From contig NZ_FNSW01000001.1 in NCBI RefSeq assembly GCF_900104695.1, positions 4,086,001-4,150,000 on the forward strand: a stretch of 64,000 bases of DNA, in the 5' to 3' direction. Positions 45,340-54,455 of the stretch are shown here, piece by piece. Positions within the stretch are counted from its first letter, which is position 1. The number at the start of each line of letters is the position of its first letter. Made by a program: the position numbers and the translations under genes. Below the pieces are notes generated by a model. That model saw only the letters and a list, made by a program, of their open reading frames with translations. It was not told the origin of the DNA and searched no databases. This DNA is from Paenibacillus sp. GP183. Lineage in GTDB: Bacteria; Bacillota; Bacilli; Paenibacillales; NBRC-103111.

Positions 45340-46331
45340 TGACGCAAAAGCTGGCTTGGCTGCGAATCTCGGGGTGTCTCATGGCTTTATTCATCTTGTC
45401 TTTCTCTTTGGCTTCATGTACGAAAAATATCGATTTGTCAAACGATCCCAAACAGAAAAAGGTCGCTTTGATCATGAAGGAAGGACAGGGCGACTACTGG
45501 AACACGGTTAAAATGGGTGCAGAGGCGGCGGCGAAGGAATTCAATGTGCTGCTCACTGTCAGCGCTCCTCGGAACGGTGGGGATAATCAGGAGCAGATCA
45601 ATTTGATTCAGCAAGCCTTTAATCAAGTCAAACCTGAAGCTTTAGTGCTGGCAGTTAGTGAAAGTGAAGCGATGTCGGCTGCTATTGATCGATCCGGTTT
45701 TCTGCATACCCCGGTAATCAGTATCGATTCACAAATTAAATCACCAAAGGTGAAGAGCTTTATAGGCGCCAATAATGTGGATGCCGGCAAAAAAGCCGGT
45801 GAAAAACTGATCGAATTAACGGGAGAGACCAGTCAAATCGGCATCATTGGTGTTGTCCAAGGCGCCAGCAATTCCGATCAAAGGGAAAAGGGTCTGCTCG
45901 ATGTCATCAAGCAGCATCCGGATGTGGAGATCGCAGCCCGGGAAAACGGGAATTCGGATCCCAAGCTTGCCGCAGAGCTGACAAATAAAATGATCGCCGC
46001 TCATCCTCAGATAAATGGGATCGTAGCTCTAAATGAAGCTTCCTCCGTTGGGGTTGCCATGGAGATTCAACGGCTCGGCTTGGCTGGAAAGGTGAAGGTG
46101 ATCGGCTTTGACAGCAGCCCCGAAGGGCTTGAGTTCCTGCAGGACGGTGTCATTCAGGCAATGATTATTCAGAATCCGTTCAGCATGGGATACCTCGGTG
46201 TTAAATATGCGGCTGAAGCGATTGATGGCAAGGCCATTCCTTCTCAATTTGATACGGGAACGAAAATAATCGATTTGGAAAATATGTTTTGGTCGGAAAA
46301 CCAAAAATTGTTGTTTCCCTTTGTCAAATAA
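45336..46331 (+). CDS. sugar-binding lipoprotein associated with the kinase
   Basis: A 331-residue periplasmic-binding-protein-family lipoprotein, RbsB/YtfQ-like. The lipobox is SLASCT. Fold blocks: KKVALIMKEGQGDYWNTVKMGAEAAAKEF, ALVLAVSES, FIGANNVDAGKKAGEKLIEL, NGIVALNEASSVGVAMEIQRLG and KVIGFDSSPEGLEFL. It overlaps yesM by four bases and no transporter subunits follow directly. It is therefore likely the sensing partner that presents sugar to YesM, rather than the importer's main binding protein (encoded at 48262). Confidence 0.87.
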   Translation: MMTQKLAWLRISGCLMALFILSFSLASCTKNIDLSNDPKQKKVALIMKEGQGDYWNTVKMGAEAAAKEFNVLLTVSAPRNGGDNQEQINLIQQAFNQVKPEALVLAVSESEAMSAAIDRSGFLHTPVISIDSQIKSPKVKSFIGANNVDAGKKAGEKLIELTGETSQIGIIGVVQGASNSDQREKGLLDVIKQHPDVEIAARENGNSDPKLAAELTNKMIAAHPQINGIVALNEASSVGVAMEIQRLGLAGKVKVIGFDSSPEGLEFLQDGVIQAMIIQNPFSMGYLGVKYAAEAIDGKAIPSQFDTGTKIIDLENMFWSENQKLLFPFVK

Positions 46332-46334
46332 TTA

Positions 46335-46405
46335 CATGAGGATTTTACTATAATTGATTAGATTAATCGATTCTATTTTTTGAAGTCATGAGATATAATG
46401 ACTTC
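46335..46405 (+). promoter_or_regulatory. control region of the chemoreceptor gene
   Basis: ACATGAGGATTTTAC at 46335-46349 repeats the element found twice before the mglB-like gene. Further on, GAAGTCAT and ATGACTTC (46382-46405) form a perfect 8-bp palindrome around a TATAAT hexamer (46394-46399). An operator overlapping a -10 box is the simplest reading. Confidence 0.5.
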
Positions 46406-46451
46406 TGCCGCCAACATATGGAAGCGATTACAAGTTAAGGGGTTGGACCAT

Positions 46452-48143
46452 TTGAAATGGACCTTAAGCCGGAAAATCATTAGTGCATTTCTCATCATTG
46501 CATTGCTTGTCGGGGTTACCTGCGGGCTGTCCTATTATTTTTTGAAGCGGATCGATCTTTCTTACTCCGCCCTTTTGAAAAATGATTCGGCCATTCTTCT
46601 GCTAGCCTCCGAGATTGAAAGCAGCACTCAGCAGCAGAGCAGTTTATTGTTCAGTTTTCTCGTGGATCCTTCCAAAGAAAAGGAGCAGCAGCTTATATCA
46701 GTGAATGAACAGCTGCAAAAAAAGATTCAAGATATGGCTGTTTTGCGGACGGGTGCGGAGGACCAAACCGATATTCAAGCTATGGGAGACTCCAATGCGA
46801 CTATCGCTCGATTGGTTAAAAAGGTAACTGAATATGTAAACAAAAATGAGGCGGGACTGGCAAAAACAGAAGCGCTTCTTTGGTCTGTGCCTTCTACAGA
46901 GACCTTGACGAAGGCCGCCGTCAAAATTCAAACGAATCAAAAGGCAAGTATGGAACTCAGGCTGCTTGAGAACCATAAACTTGTCACCACCACCATCACA
47001 TCCTTGATTTGGATAAGTATTGCTGCACTTCTCTTTGCGATAGCCACGGGATGGCTTCTCTCGAGACTCATCGTGAGACCTATGAAAGATTTGGTGCGTG
47101 CAGCGGAACAAATTGCTGCTTGCGATTTAACGGTTGCTGATGTCAAGGTGAACAATCGTGACGAGCTCCGTGATCTGGCTAATGCTTTTAACCAAATGAA
47201 AGCAAACTTACATATGATTATCAGCCAAGTAGGCAAGAGCGCCGAACAAGTTTCCGAGGCTTCCGGGCAGCTCAGCTTCAATGCAGAAAGGGTTAGCGAA
47301 TCTATAGAGCAAATTACCAGTATTGTGCAGGAAATATCTATTGGAACTGATAGCCAGGTGAATAGTGTGAATCAAGGTGTTGCCCTCATTGAAGAAATGA
47401 CTTCAACCGTGGATCAAATTATGATGGTCACGTTGACAGCAAACCAAAAGTCTTCGCATGCATTGGAAGCGGCGGCAGCAGGGCATGAGGCGATCGATAT
47501 TTCCATCAAGCAAATGAGCTCGATCCATCTTACGATGAAGGAACTGGCGGCAGCCGTGCAGCGATTAGGCAGCCGATCCGGAGAAATCGGAAAAACCGTA
47601 GACGTCATTGCACATATCGCCAGACAAACCAACATGTTGGCTTTAAACGCTTCAATTGAAGCTGCTAGAGCTGGTGCAGCCGGCAAAGGTTTTGCCGTGG
47701 TGGCGGAAGAGGTGCGCAAGCTTTCCCTGCAAACATCGGCTGCCGCGGAAGAGGTAGCTCATCTCGTCGGGAGCATCCAGGAAGAGACGGAAGAATTGGC
47801 AGTATCTAGTGTTGCAGGCACCAAGGAAGTGGGAACGGGCATTACAGTAGTCAATCAAGCAGGAGGAGCGTTCGCACGAATTCAAAGCGCTATTGATGAA
47901 GTGGCCGGACAAATGGAGCAGATCACGGACCAATCCAATGAGATTGCCATGAAATCAAAAATGGCCGCGGCCTTGATACTCACTATTGATGATGTGGCTG
48001 GTAAAACCGCAGCCGGAACACGAGAGGTATCGGGCACCGTACAGGAGCAATTCTCCAGTATGGAAGAGATCGTATCCTCAGCGAGTGTATTGAATGTGAT
48101 GGCAGAGGATTTGAAAAAATTAATCGGCCGGTTTGTTATCTGA
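46452..48143 (+). CDS. methyl-accepting chemotaxis protein
   Basis: A chemoreceptor of about 563 residues. TTG 46452 (AAGGGG nine bases upstream) gives the typical [21 protein letters not shown] start; an ATG at 46398 lies inside a TATAAT box and has no ribosome site. A transmembrane helix at about 9-30 and one at about 180-202 enclose a four-helix-bundle sensor. HAMP follows, then the signalling domain with the conserved hairpin tip [41 protein letters not shown]. It controls CheA to bias flagellar rotation. Its place between the sugar sensor and sugar importer suggests taxis toward the same sugar. Confidence 0.9.
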   Translation: MKWTLSRKIISAFLIIALLVGVTCGLSYYFLKRIDLSYSALLKNDSAILLLASEIESSTQQQSSLLFSFLVDPSKEKEQQLISVNEQLQKKIQDMAVLRTGAEDQTDIQAMGDSNATIARLVKKVTEYVNKNEAGLAKTEALLWSVPSTETLTKAAVKIQTNQKASMELRLLENHKLVTTTITSLIWISIAALLFAIATGWLLSRLIVRPMKDLVRAAEQIAACDLTVADVKVNNRDELRDLANAFNQMKANLHMIISQVGKSAEQVSEASGQLSFNAERVSESIEQITSIVQEISIGTDSQVNSVNQGVALIEEMTSTVDQIMMVTLTANQKSSHALEAAAAGHEAIDISIKQMSSIHLTMKELAAAVQRLGSRSGEIGKTVDVIAHIARQTNMLALNASIEAARAGAAGKGFAVVAEEVRKLSLQTSAAAEEVAHLVGSIQEETEELAVSSVAGTKEVGTGITVVNQAGGAFARIQSAIDEVAGQMEQITDQSNEIAMKSKMAAALILTIDDVAGKTAAGTREVSGTVQEQFSSMEEIVSSASVLNVMAEDLKKLIGRFVI

Positions 48144-48148
48144 GAAAT

Positions 48149-48184
48149 ACATGAGAATTTTTATAGAACACATGAGGATATTAC
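48149..48184 (+). promoter_or_regulatory. tandem 21-bp-phased repeats before the mglB-like gene
   Basis: ACATGAGAATTTTTAT (48149) and ACATGAGGATATTACA (48170) start exactly 21 bases apart, two helical turns. The second abuts a TTGTTT (-35-like), followed 18 bases later by TAATAA. Direct repeats on one DNA face next to -35 are typical for AraC-type activators such as YesN. Confidence 0.6.
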
Positions 48185-48261
48185 ATTTGTTTTTTAAAGC
48201 AATTGAACGATAATAAGGATGTTCCAGCAAAGATGTTATTTAAAACAGGGAGGTTCATTTT

Positions 48262-49341
48262 ATGAAAAAACAGCTTTTGGCTATTCCTTTAGCCGCTTTG
48301 ATGATGGCAGCCGTGGTTGGATGCGGCACCAGCAAATCACCAACTACTGGAGGCAGTACCGCCCCGTCAGCAAGCGCGGGAGCTACAACCGCACCTGCCA
48401 AAGGGAAACCGACCATCGGTGTTGCGATTTACAAATTTGATGACACGTTCATGACTGGAGTTCGTAACGCGATCACAGCGGCAGCGGAAGGTAAAGCTAC
48501 TGTGGATATGGTTGACAGCCAAAACTCCCAGCCTACGCAAAACGATAAAGTGGATCTTTTCATCACCAAAAAAGTAAACGCATTAGCCATTAATGCCGTT
48601 GACCGTACAGCAGCCGGGGTAATTGTGGATAAAGCCAAAGCAGCTAACATTCCGGTCGTATTCTTCAACCGCGAGCCGCTGGCCGATGATATGAAGAAAT
48701 GGGATAAAGTTTATTATGTAGGCGCCAAAGCGGAAGAGTCCGGCACGATTTCGGGACAATTGCTGGTTGACTACTGGAAAGCACATCCGGAAATGGATAA
48801 GAATAAAGATGGCATACTGCAGTATGTTATGCTTAAAGGCGAGCCAGGACATCAAGATGCCGAGCTTCGCACGAAGTTCTCGATCAAAGCTATCGAAGAT
48901 GCAGGCATCAAAGTGCAAAAGCTTGCTGAAGATACAGCTATGTGGGATCGTGTAAAAGGTCAGGAGAAAATGCAGGCTTTCCTAGCAGCTAATGGCGACA
49001 AAATCGAAGCTGTTCTTGCTAACAACGATGACATGGCACTGGGTGCTATCGAAGCATTGAAAGCTGCAGGCTATAACAAAGGAGACCCCAAGAAATACAT
49101 TCCGGTTGTAGGCGTTGATGCAACGGCTCCAGCTCTGAAAGCGCTGGAAGATGGAAGTTTACTTGGAACTGTTCTGAACGATGCGAAGAACCAAGGAGCA
49201 GCAACACTTAACCTGGCTAATGTATTGGCTCAAGGACAAACTCCAAACAAACAAAACTCCGGATATGATATCGTAGACGGCAAATATGTTTGGGTTCCTT
49301 ACAAGAAAATCACCAAAGATAATATGAATGACGCTAAATAA
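48262..49341 (+). CDS. mglB: galactose/glucose-type sugar-binding lipoprotein
   Basis: A 359-residue solute-binding protein resembling MglB (galactose/glucose-binding protein) with a Gram-positive lipobox AAVVGCGTS. A Ser/Thr/Gly/Ala linker precedes KPTIGVAIYKFDDTFMTGVRNAI. Ligand-site blocks include NAVDRTAAGVIVDKAKAANIPVVFFNREP, VYYVGAKAEESGTISG, AVLANNDDMALGAIEALK and VVGVDATAPALKAL. It feeds the ATPase and permease encoded next and could also signal to the neighbouring chemoreceptor, as MglB does for Trg in enteric bacteria. Confidence 0.9.
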   Translation: MKKQLLAIPLAALMMAAVVGCGTSKSPTTGGSTAPSASAGATTAPAKGKPTIGVAIYKFDDTFMTGVRNAITAAAEGKATVDMVDSQNSQPTQNDKVDLFITKKVNALAINAVDRTAAGVIVDKAKAANIPVVFFNREPLADDMKKWDKVYYVGAKAEESGTISGQLLVDYWKAHPEMDKNKDGILQYVMLKGEPGHQDAELRTKFSIKAIEDAGIKVQKLAEDTAMWDRVKGQEKMQAFLAANGDKIEAVLANNDDMALGAIEALKAAGYNKGDPKKYIPVVGVDATAPALKALEDGSLLGTVLNDAKNQGAATLNLANVLAQGQTPNKQNSGYDIVDGKYVWVPYKKITKDNMNDAK

Positions 49342-49356
49342 TAAATAATCTAAAAG

Positions 49357-49395
49357 AAGTGAGGGGCAATGTAAACCTACGTTGCCCTTCACTTT
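49357..49395 (+). terminator. intra-operon hairpin between mglB and mglA
   Basis: AAGTGAGGGGCAAT pairs with GTTGCCCTTCACTT around a short loop, with little T tail. It likely lowers expression of downstream subunits or protects the mglB mRNA 3' end. Confidence 0.7.
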
Positions 49396-49420
49396 ATGAG
49401 TATGCAAGGGGGTGTTCCGG

Positions 49421-50938
49421 ATGGCAGACCATCCATTTTTTCTTGAAATGAATCATATTTCCAAGGAGTTTCCGGGCGTTAAAGCACTCGATAATGTCAC
49501 GCTCAAGGTGCGTCCAGGAACGGTTCATGCTCTTATGGGTGAAAACGGAGCAGGCAAATCCACACTGATGAAATGTCTGTTCGGGATTTATAAACCGGAT
49601 GAAGGCGAGATTATCATAGATGGACAAAAGGTGGAAATCACCAATTCCAAGGATGCCATTAATCATCGGATTTCCATGATCCATCAAGAGCTTCACCCGG
49701 TGCCTTTTCGCAATGTGATGGAAAATATTTGGCTTGGTCGCTTTCCTCTCAAAGGCTTTGGGCCTTTCAAGCTGGTGGATGAGAAGAAGATGTACAAGGA
49801 TACGGAGAACCTTTTTAAAGAGCTGGATATCGATCTGAAGCCGAATACGATCGTGAGAACTTTATCTGTTTCCAAGATTCAATCCATTGAAATCGCCAAA
49901 GCGGTGTCTTTTCAATCCAAGGTCATCGTGATGGATGAGCCTACGTCTTCCCTGACAGGAACTGAAGTCGAGCAATTGTTTACCATTATTCGTGAACTTA
50001 AGAGCCGTGGTGTAGCGGTTATTTATATATCGCACAAAATGGAGGAAATCCTCCGCATCTCCGATGAAGTGACCATTATGCGGGACGGTAAGCACATCGG
50101 AACCTGGCCAGCCGCCGAATTAACAACGGATACCATCATTTCCAAGATGGTCGGCAGGGATTTAACGCAAAGATTCCCGGAACGCTTCAACACGCCGGGA
50201 GATGTGATCATGAAGGTTGACGGCATGAGCTCCATCGAGGCAAAATCGTTTCAGGATATATCCTTTCAGCTTCGCAAGGGAGAAATTTTGGGGGTAGGCG
50301 GACTTGTCGGTTCCCAGCGGACCGAGCTGATCGAAGCCTTGTTCGGCTTAAGACGTGTGCGATCGGGACAAATCTCGATCAACGGGAAGCCGGTGCGGAT
50401 TAAGTCGCCGATTGACGCCAAAAAGCACAAAATCGCGCTGTTAACCGAAGAGCGCCGCGCCACGGGCATTTTCCCGGTTTTGTCGATCTTGGAGAATACG
50501 GTCGTTGCGAATCAAGAGCGCTACCAGTCTTCTTTTCTTCTGCTCGATGAATCCAAACGAAGGAAGGCTGCTGAGCGAAGCGTAGAGCAGCTTCGTGTCA
50601 AAACACCGTCGATTCGCACGCTTATCAAGAATCTTTCGGGCGGGAATCAACAGAAGGTTCTGCTCGCCAGATGGCTGCTTACAGAGCCTGATATCTTGAT
50701 GCTGGATGAGCCGACTCGCGGAATCGATGTCGGGGCCAAGTTCGAAATCTATACCATCATCGCAGAGCTCGCCAAGCAGGGCAAAAGCATCATCATGATT
50801 TCCTCCGAAATGCCGGAGCTGCTGGGCATGTCTGATCGCATATTGGTCATGAGGGAAGGACACCTGTCCGGCATCATTGAGGGTAAGACTGCAACAGAAG
50901 AAGAAATTATGCGCCTAGCTGCTCAGCAAATGGCATAA
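49421..50938 (+). CDS. mglA: sugar ABC importer ATPase with two nucleotide-binding domains
   Basis: A 505-residue fused ATPase of the MglA/RbsA family. The first half has GENGAGKST, DEPTSSLT and SHKMEEI. The second has the degenerate Walker A region GGLVGSQRTELIEALFG usual in this family, signature LSGGNQQKVLLARWLL and DEPTRGIDVGAK. It powers monosaccharide uptake. ATG 49421 is preferred, with AAGGGGG about eight bases upstream. The permease gene follows after 16 bases. Confidence 0.92.
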   Translation: MADHPFFLEMNHISKEFPGVKALDNVTLKVRPGTVHALMGENGAGKSTLMKCLFGIYKPDEGEIIIDGQKVEITNSKDAINHRISMIHQELHPVPFRNVMENIWLGRFPLKGFGPFKLVDEKKMYKDTENLFKELDIDLKPNTIVRTLSVSKIQSIEIAKAVSFQSKVIVMDEPTSSLTGTEVEQLFTIIRELKSRGVAVIYISHKMEEILRISDEVTIMRDGKHIGTWPAAELTTDTIISKMVGRDLTQRFPERFNTPGDVIMKVDGMSSIEAKSFQDISFQLRKGEILGVGGLVGSQRTELIEALFGLRRVRSGQISINGKPVRIKSPIDAKKHKIALLTEERRATGIFPVLSILENTVVANQERYQSSFLLLDESKRRKAAERSVEQLRVKTPSIRTLIKNLSGGNQQKVLLARWLLTEPDILMLDEPTRGIDVGAKFEIYTIIAELAKQGKSIIMISSEMPELLGMSDRILVMREGHLSGIIEGKTATEEEIMRLAAQQMA

Positions 50939-50954
50939 TAAGGGGGTACAGGAT

Positions 50955-51974
50955 ATGGACACTTTAAATTCAGCAAGAGTTAGAAGTTTTATTTCACAAA
51001 ATGCCATCTATATTGTTCTTATTGTCCTGATTGCAGCGATTGCCGTTTCCGATCCTCGGTTCTTGTCGATCACTACATTTCGTGATATCTTGCTTCAATC
51101 CTCTACAAGAGCAATTATCGCGCTCGGAGCAGCCTTCGTCTTAATTACCGGCGGTGTTGACTTATCGGCAGGCCGCGTAGTCGGATTGACGGCGGTCTTA
51201 TCCGCTTCGATGCTGCAGACAGAGGATTATGCCAGAAGGTTTTTTCCGGATTTGCCACATTTGCCTTTAATATTGCCTATTCTTATCGCAATCCTGGCAG
51301 GTCTTATAGTTGGATTGCTCAATGGGTTTATCGTAGCAAAATTCAGTGTGCCGCCCTTTATTTCCACTTTAGGTACGATGGTTATTGTTTATGGGGCTAA
51401 CTCGATTTATTTTGATTTGCCTCCGAATCAATCACAGCCAATTGCCGGCTTAAGAAATGATTTTAAGAATTTGGGCTCAGGTTATATAGGTCCCAGCGGG
51501 CCTTACTCTGTCCCCTATATTGTCATTATAGCCATCGTGATCGCGATTATTGTTTGGGTCATCTTTAATAAAACCCGTTTCGGCAAAAACATGTATGCCA
51601 TCGGCGGCAACGTACAGGCGGCAGTTGTCTCCGGGATCAACGTGACCCGCAACTTAATCTTTATTTATGCAGCAGCTGGCGCCTTATACGGTCTTGCCGG
51701 GGTGCTTGAATCCGCAAGGACAGGCGGAGCTACGAATAACTATGGCAATATGTATGAGCTTGATGCGATCGCTGCTTGTGTAGTCGGCGGTGTATCCACA
51801 GCAGGCGGTGTAGGCACGGTGCCGGGGGTGCTAGCCGGTGTACTGATCTTTGGAGTCATCAACTACGGCTTGACCTTTATCGGGGTGAATCCGTATTGGC
51901 AGCTGATTATCAAGGGCTTGATTATTGTAGCTGCAGTAGCTTTCGATATCCGTAAATATCTTTCTAAAAAATAA
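50955..51974 (+). CDS. mglC: sugar ABC importer permease
   Basis: A 339-residue permease of the MglC/RbsC family with eight to ten membrane helices. Diagnostic blocks are ALGAAFVLITGGVDLSAGRVVGL near the N-terminus, LNGFIVAKFSVPPFISTLGTM, and the EAA-like ALYGLAGVLESARTGGATNNYGNMYELDAIAACVVGG. It completes an MglBAC-like operon. The exact substrate within the galactose, glucose and ribose group is not proven; the MglB-like binding protein and the alpha-galactosidase in the window favour galactose or glucose. Confidence 0.92.
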   Translation: MDTLNSARVRSFISQNAIYIVLIVLIAAIAVSDPRFLSITTFRDILLQSSTRAIIALGAAFVLITGGVDLSAGRVVGLTAVLSASMLQTEDYARRFFPDLPHLPLILPILIAILAGLIVGLLNGFIVAKFSVPPFISTLGTMVIVYGANSIYFDLPPNQSQPIAGLRNDFKNLGSGYIGPSGPYSVPYIVIIAIVIAIIVWVIFNKTRFGKNMYAIGGNVQAAVVSGINVTRNLIFIYAAAGALYGLAGVLESARTGGATNNYGNMYELDAIAACVVGGVSTAGGVGTVPGVLAGVLIFGVINYGLTFIGVNPYWQLIIKGLIIVAAVAFDIRKYLSKK

Positions 51975-52002
51975 GCGTAAGGATTATAATATAGCTAGAC
52001 CC

Positions 52003-52041
52003 AAAACGGTTCGGAGACTGACAGACTCCAGCCGTTTTTTG
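52003..52041 (+). terminator. terminator after the mgl operon
   Basis: AAACGGTTCGGAG pairs imperfectly with CTCCAGCCGTTT, followed by T. Confidence 0.8.
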
Positions 52042-52080
52042 TTTGCAGATGGTGGGAATCAGGTAAGAGGTGGACCAGCG

Positions 52081-53013
52081 GTGAGAGAGCATATACAGAG
52101 CTATGTTTATACCTATATATGTCATGAAGATGAAAGACCCTTGTGTGAACTGGAGCTTCGCCGCTTGTTCGGCAAAGCTCCGAGTGCATCTTTTGTAGAG
52201 AGCTCGAAAGCTATAGAACCAAGTCGAAGTCCTTTTATTAAGATGCGCTTAGCGGTTATGGTTGAAGGAGGCAATCGGCGGGATATAGCCGAATGGGTAA
52301 AACAGCTGAATTTGGAGGGGAACACCTTCAAGATTGTATTTGTCGAGTGCGATAGCTCTGTGGATTACTCCGAGCAGCGTGCTATTGAACGCGAAATAGG
52401 GCTGCATATTCGCGGTCGGGCCGAGATGCGCACACCGCAGCGCCAGTTCGGTATCGCGAAGCTTGGAAGCCGCTGGGTATTTGGCGCGCTGACGAAGAGC
52501 GAAGCGATCTGGCTTCACCATAATGAGAAGCCGCAGCATTATTCCACCGCGCTCAGCACGCGGGTGGCCCGGGCGGTTGCGAATATCGCGGTCCCGGATC
52601 CGCAGGGGATCCAGGCGATTGACCCTTGCTGCGGCATCGGCACGGTATTGATTGAAGCGTTATCCATGGACATGGATATCGTGGGCTATGATCTTAATCC
52701 GCTGGCTGTGCGCGGAGCCAGAGTGAACTTGGCCCACTTTGGCTTGCCGAATGTGGTTAACTTGGGAGATATCCGTAAGATCGAAGGAGCCTATGATGTG
52801 CTGATACTGGATCTTCCCTATAATCTTTGCTCTGTATTGCCCTCGGAGGACCAATTGGACATGCTGATTGCGGCTCGCAGGCTGTCCCGCCTAGCTGTAG
52901 TGGTCTCGACCGAAGAAATTGATTCCGCCTTGGAGCTGTCCGGTTTTATGATCATGGATCGATGTACAGTGAAGAAAGGTTCCTTTGCCAGACAAGTGTG
53001 CGTTTGTTTATAG
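52081..53013 (+). CDS. TRM11-like SAM-dependent RNA methyltransferase
   Basis: A 310-residue methyltransferase of the TRM11/UPF0020 group. The C-terminal Rossmann domain has QAIDPCCGIGTVLIEAL (SAM site) and catalytic-type VLILDLPYNLC, which is DLPY where many relatives have DPPY. The N-terminal half has a substrate-binding region including LTKSEAIWLHHNEKPQHYSTALSTRVARAVANIA. Related proteins methylate guanines in tRNA; the exact target is not clear. GTG 52081 follows AGAGGTGG at normal distance and is preferred over a TTG at 52039 that lies in a terminator. Confidence 0.83.
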   Translation: MREHIQSYVYTYICHEDERPLCELELRRLFGKAPSASFVESSKAIEPSRSPFIKMRLAVMVEGGNRRDIAEWVKQLNLEGNTFKIVFVECDSSVDYSEQRAIEREIGLHIRGRAEMRTPQRQFGIAKLGSRWVFGALTKSEAIWLHHNEKPQHYSTALSTRVARAVANIAVPDPQGIQAIDPCCGIGTVLIEALSMDMDIVGYDLNPLAVRGARVNLAHFGLPNVVNLGDIRKIEGAYDVLILDLPYNLCSVLPSEDQLDMLIAARRLSRLAVVVSTEEIDSALELSGFMIMDRCTVKKGSFARQVCVCL

Positions 53014-53055
53014 GACTGCAGAAAGTGGGACACACCTTCCACAGTCTTTTTAAGT
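53014..53055 (+). terminator. terminator after the methyltransferase gene
   Basis: GACTGcagaaagTGGG-type hairpin: GGACTG pairs with CAGTC with inner TGG/CCA pairs, followed by TTTTTAAG. Confidence 0.65.
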
Positions 53056-53124
53056 ATAAAAATTCGAATCTCCGAAATTGACTATCTTATTGGGCAAATA
53101 AACAATCTGGTCAGATCTTGTGGT

Positions 53125-53304
53125 TTATTCGGAAGCTGTGTCCTCTGCATTGGTAGTTGAGTTGGTGGCGCTGCTGCCAAGCTGGGAAGACAGCTCATCT
53201 ACCTTTTCCTTCTCTTCACTTGATTCAGCACTGGCTTGAGCCGCATTTAATGCATGCTGTACCACATCAGTTTGCTTGTCATTTTGGTTCTGGTTACCTG
53301 CCAT
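53125..53304 (-). CDS. small acidic hydrophilic protein, 59 residues
   Basis: An open frame from ATG 53304 with an excellent GAAGGAGGTGAT site upstream. The product is rich in Gln, Asn, Ser, Glu and Ala (AGNQNQNDKQTDVVQHALNA, then AAQASAESSEEKEKVDELSS) and has no hydrophobic segment. I do not recognise a family. Composition and size recall small hydrophilic proteins expressed in stationary phase or spores, but there is no SASP motif. About 170 bases separate it from the flanking MOSC terminator at 53473; no other gene is seen in 53054-53541. Confidence 0.65.
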   Translation of the reverse strand: MAGNQNQNDKQTDVVQHALNAAQASAESSEEKEKVDELSSQLGSSATNSTTNAEDTASE

Positions 53305-53472
53305 TGTAACATCACCTCCTTCATTCTCTGTGTACAGTATGCCACTACCTTTGGATATTAATTCCTCAACCAGGCGTCCTCTGCCCCTTCCGGCAAAAGC
53401 TCCTACGCTAACTGTGACAATCGCACCCCTTATTCCAAATGTTCTGTTAATATTTAGTGTTGATTTATGCGA

Positions 53473-53501
53473 TAAAAAAAGACCGCAATAGAAGTTCGGT
53501 C
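53473..53501 (-). terminator. terminator of the MOSC gene
   Basis: On the minus strand GACCG pairs with CGGTC around an 11-base loop and is followed by seven T. Confidence 0.8.
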
Positions 53502-53541
53502 TTCATAACTAACGTTTTTCCGTTAATTTAAATGTATATTT

Positions 53542-54093
53542 TCAAACCCGTTCAAGCGGATGATATGGTTCAACAGGAAGAACGACTCTAATCGAGTCAC
53601 CTGCCCTCACTTCGCCACCAACTAATACGATGCCCATGATTCCAGCTTTACGAATCAGATTACCATATTCGTCGTGTTCTAACACCGCAGACATCAATCC
53701 TGGTTGAAAATCGTTCAGTTGATTGCAGGGATTTCTTAACCCTGTTACTTCAACGACCGCAGACCCACCAAGAAACAACTTCGTTCCTCTTGGAAGCTTC
53801 AGTAAATCTATACCTCGTGTAGTCATATTCTCGCCCATCTGCCCAGCGGACACAGTGAACCCTTCTAACTTTAGTTCGTCAAGTAATTCTGAGTGAATAA
53901 GATGGACCTGTCTCAAATTAGATTGAGTTGGGTCAACTGCCACCCGTGAACGATGTTTCACCGACTTGCCCGAATGTGCATCTCCCTCTACGCCTAATCC
54001 TGTTAGGAGTGTGATGCTCTCCTGATTTATTTTGCTAAACGAATGAGTTGAGCTCAAACTGACTGCTGATACAATTCCGTTAACAAAAGTCAT
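53542..54093 (-). CDS. MOSC-domain protein
   Basis: A 183-residue stand-alone MOSC domain, the beta-rich C-terminal domain of molybdenum cofactor sulfurases. Seen: GVEGDAHSGKSVKHRS, QVHLIHSELLDEL, GQMGENMTTRGIDLLKLPRGTKLFLGG, and the absolutely conserved Cys in GLRNPCNQLNDFQPGL. Such proteins are thought to handle sulfur for molybdenum enzymes or detoxification. It is monocistronic. No molybdenum genes are nearby. Confidence 0.9.
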   Translation of the reverse strand: MTFVNGIVSAVSLSSTHSFSKINQESITLLTGLGVEGDAHSGKSVKHRSRVAVDPTQSNLRQVHLIHSELLDELKLEGFTVSAGQMGENMTTRGIDLLKLPRGTKLFLGGSAVVEVTGLRNPCNQLNDFQPGLMSAVLEHDEYGNLIRKAGIMGIVLVGGEVRAGDSIRVVLPVEPYHPLERV

Positions 54094-54276
54094 TGACTAC
54101 AACATCCCCTTTCCCTACAACCATAGATGTTCACATTCTTACTTTCAGATCAAATTGTAAATGATATATATAATCATAAGTATAATATATAATTTATGTA
54201 TTTCTATATTTTATATATATGAACAAGGAGAACAATTAAACTTGAAAAAGTAATGCGAAAATCGCTAGAAATAAGC

Positions 54277-54310
54277 CAGCCCTGCGGCGATTAATGCCGC
54301 AGGGCTGTAT
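54277..54310 (+). terminator. strong orphan stem-loop
   Basis: CAGCCCTGCGGC pairs perfectly with GCCGCAGGGCTG around GATTAAT, followed by TATTTAAAA. No convincing gene ends here on either strand. The stretch 54094-54455 is otherwise very AT-rich with no coding signal. Confidence 0.6.
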
Positions 54311-54455
54311 TTAAAAGGGGGTCTACTAATAGAATAACTATGTACACTTAAGTTAACCTTAAAACCCTATGAAGAACAAATTAAAAATCCAGCCAAGCTT
54401 ATGAACTTGGTTATTTTGAAGCTGGTGACGCTGCAGGGTTAGAGTTGTCCACATC

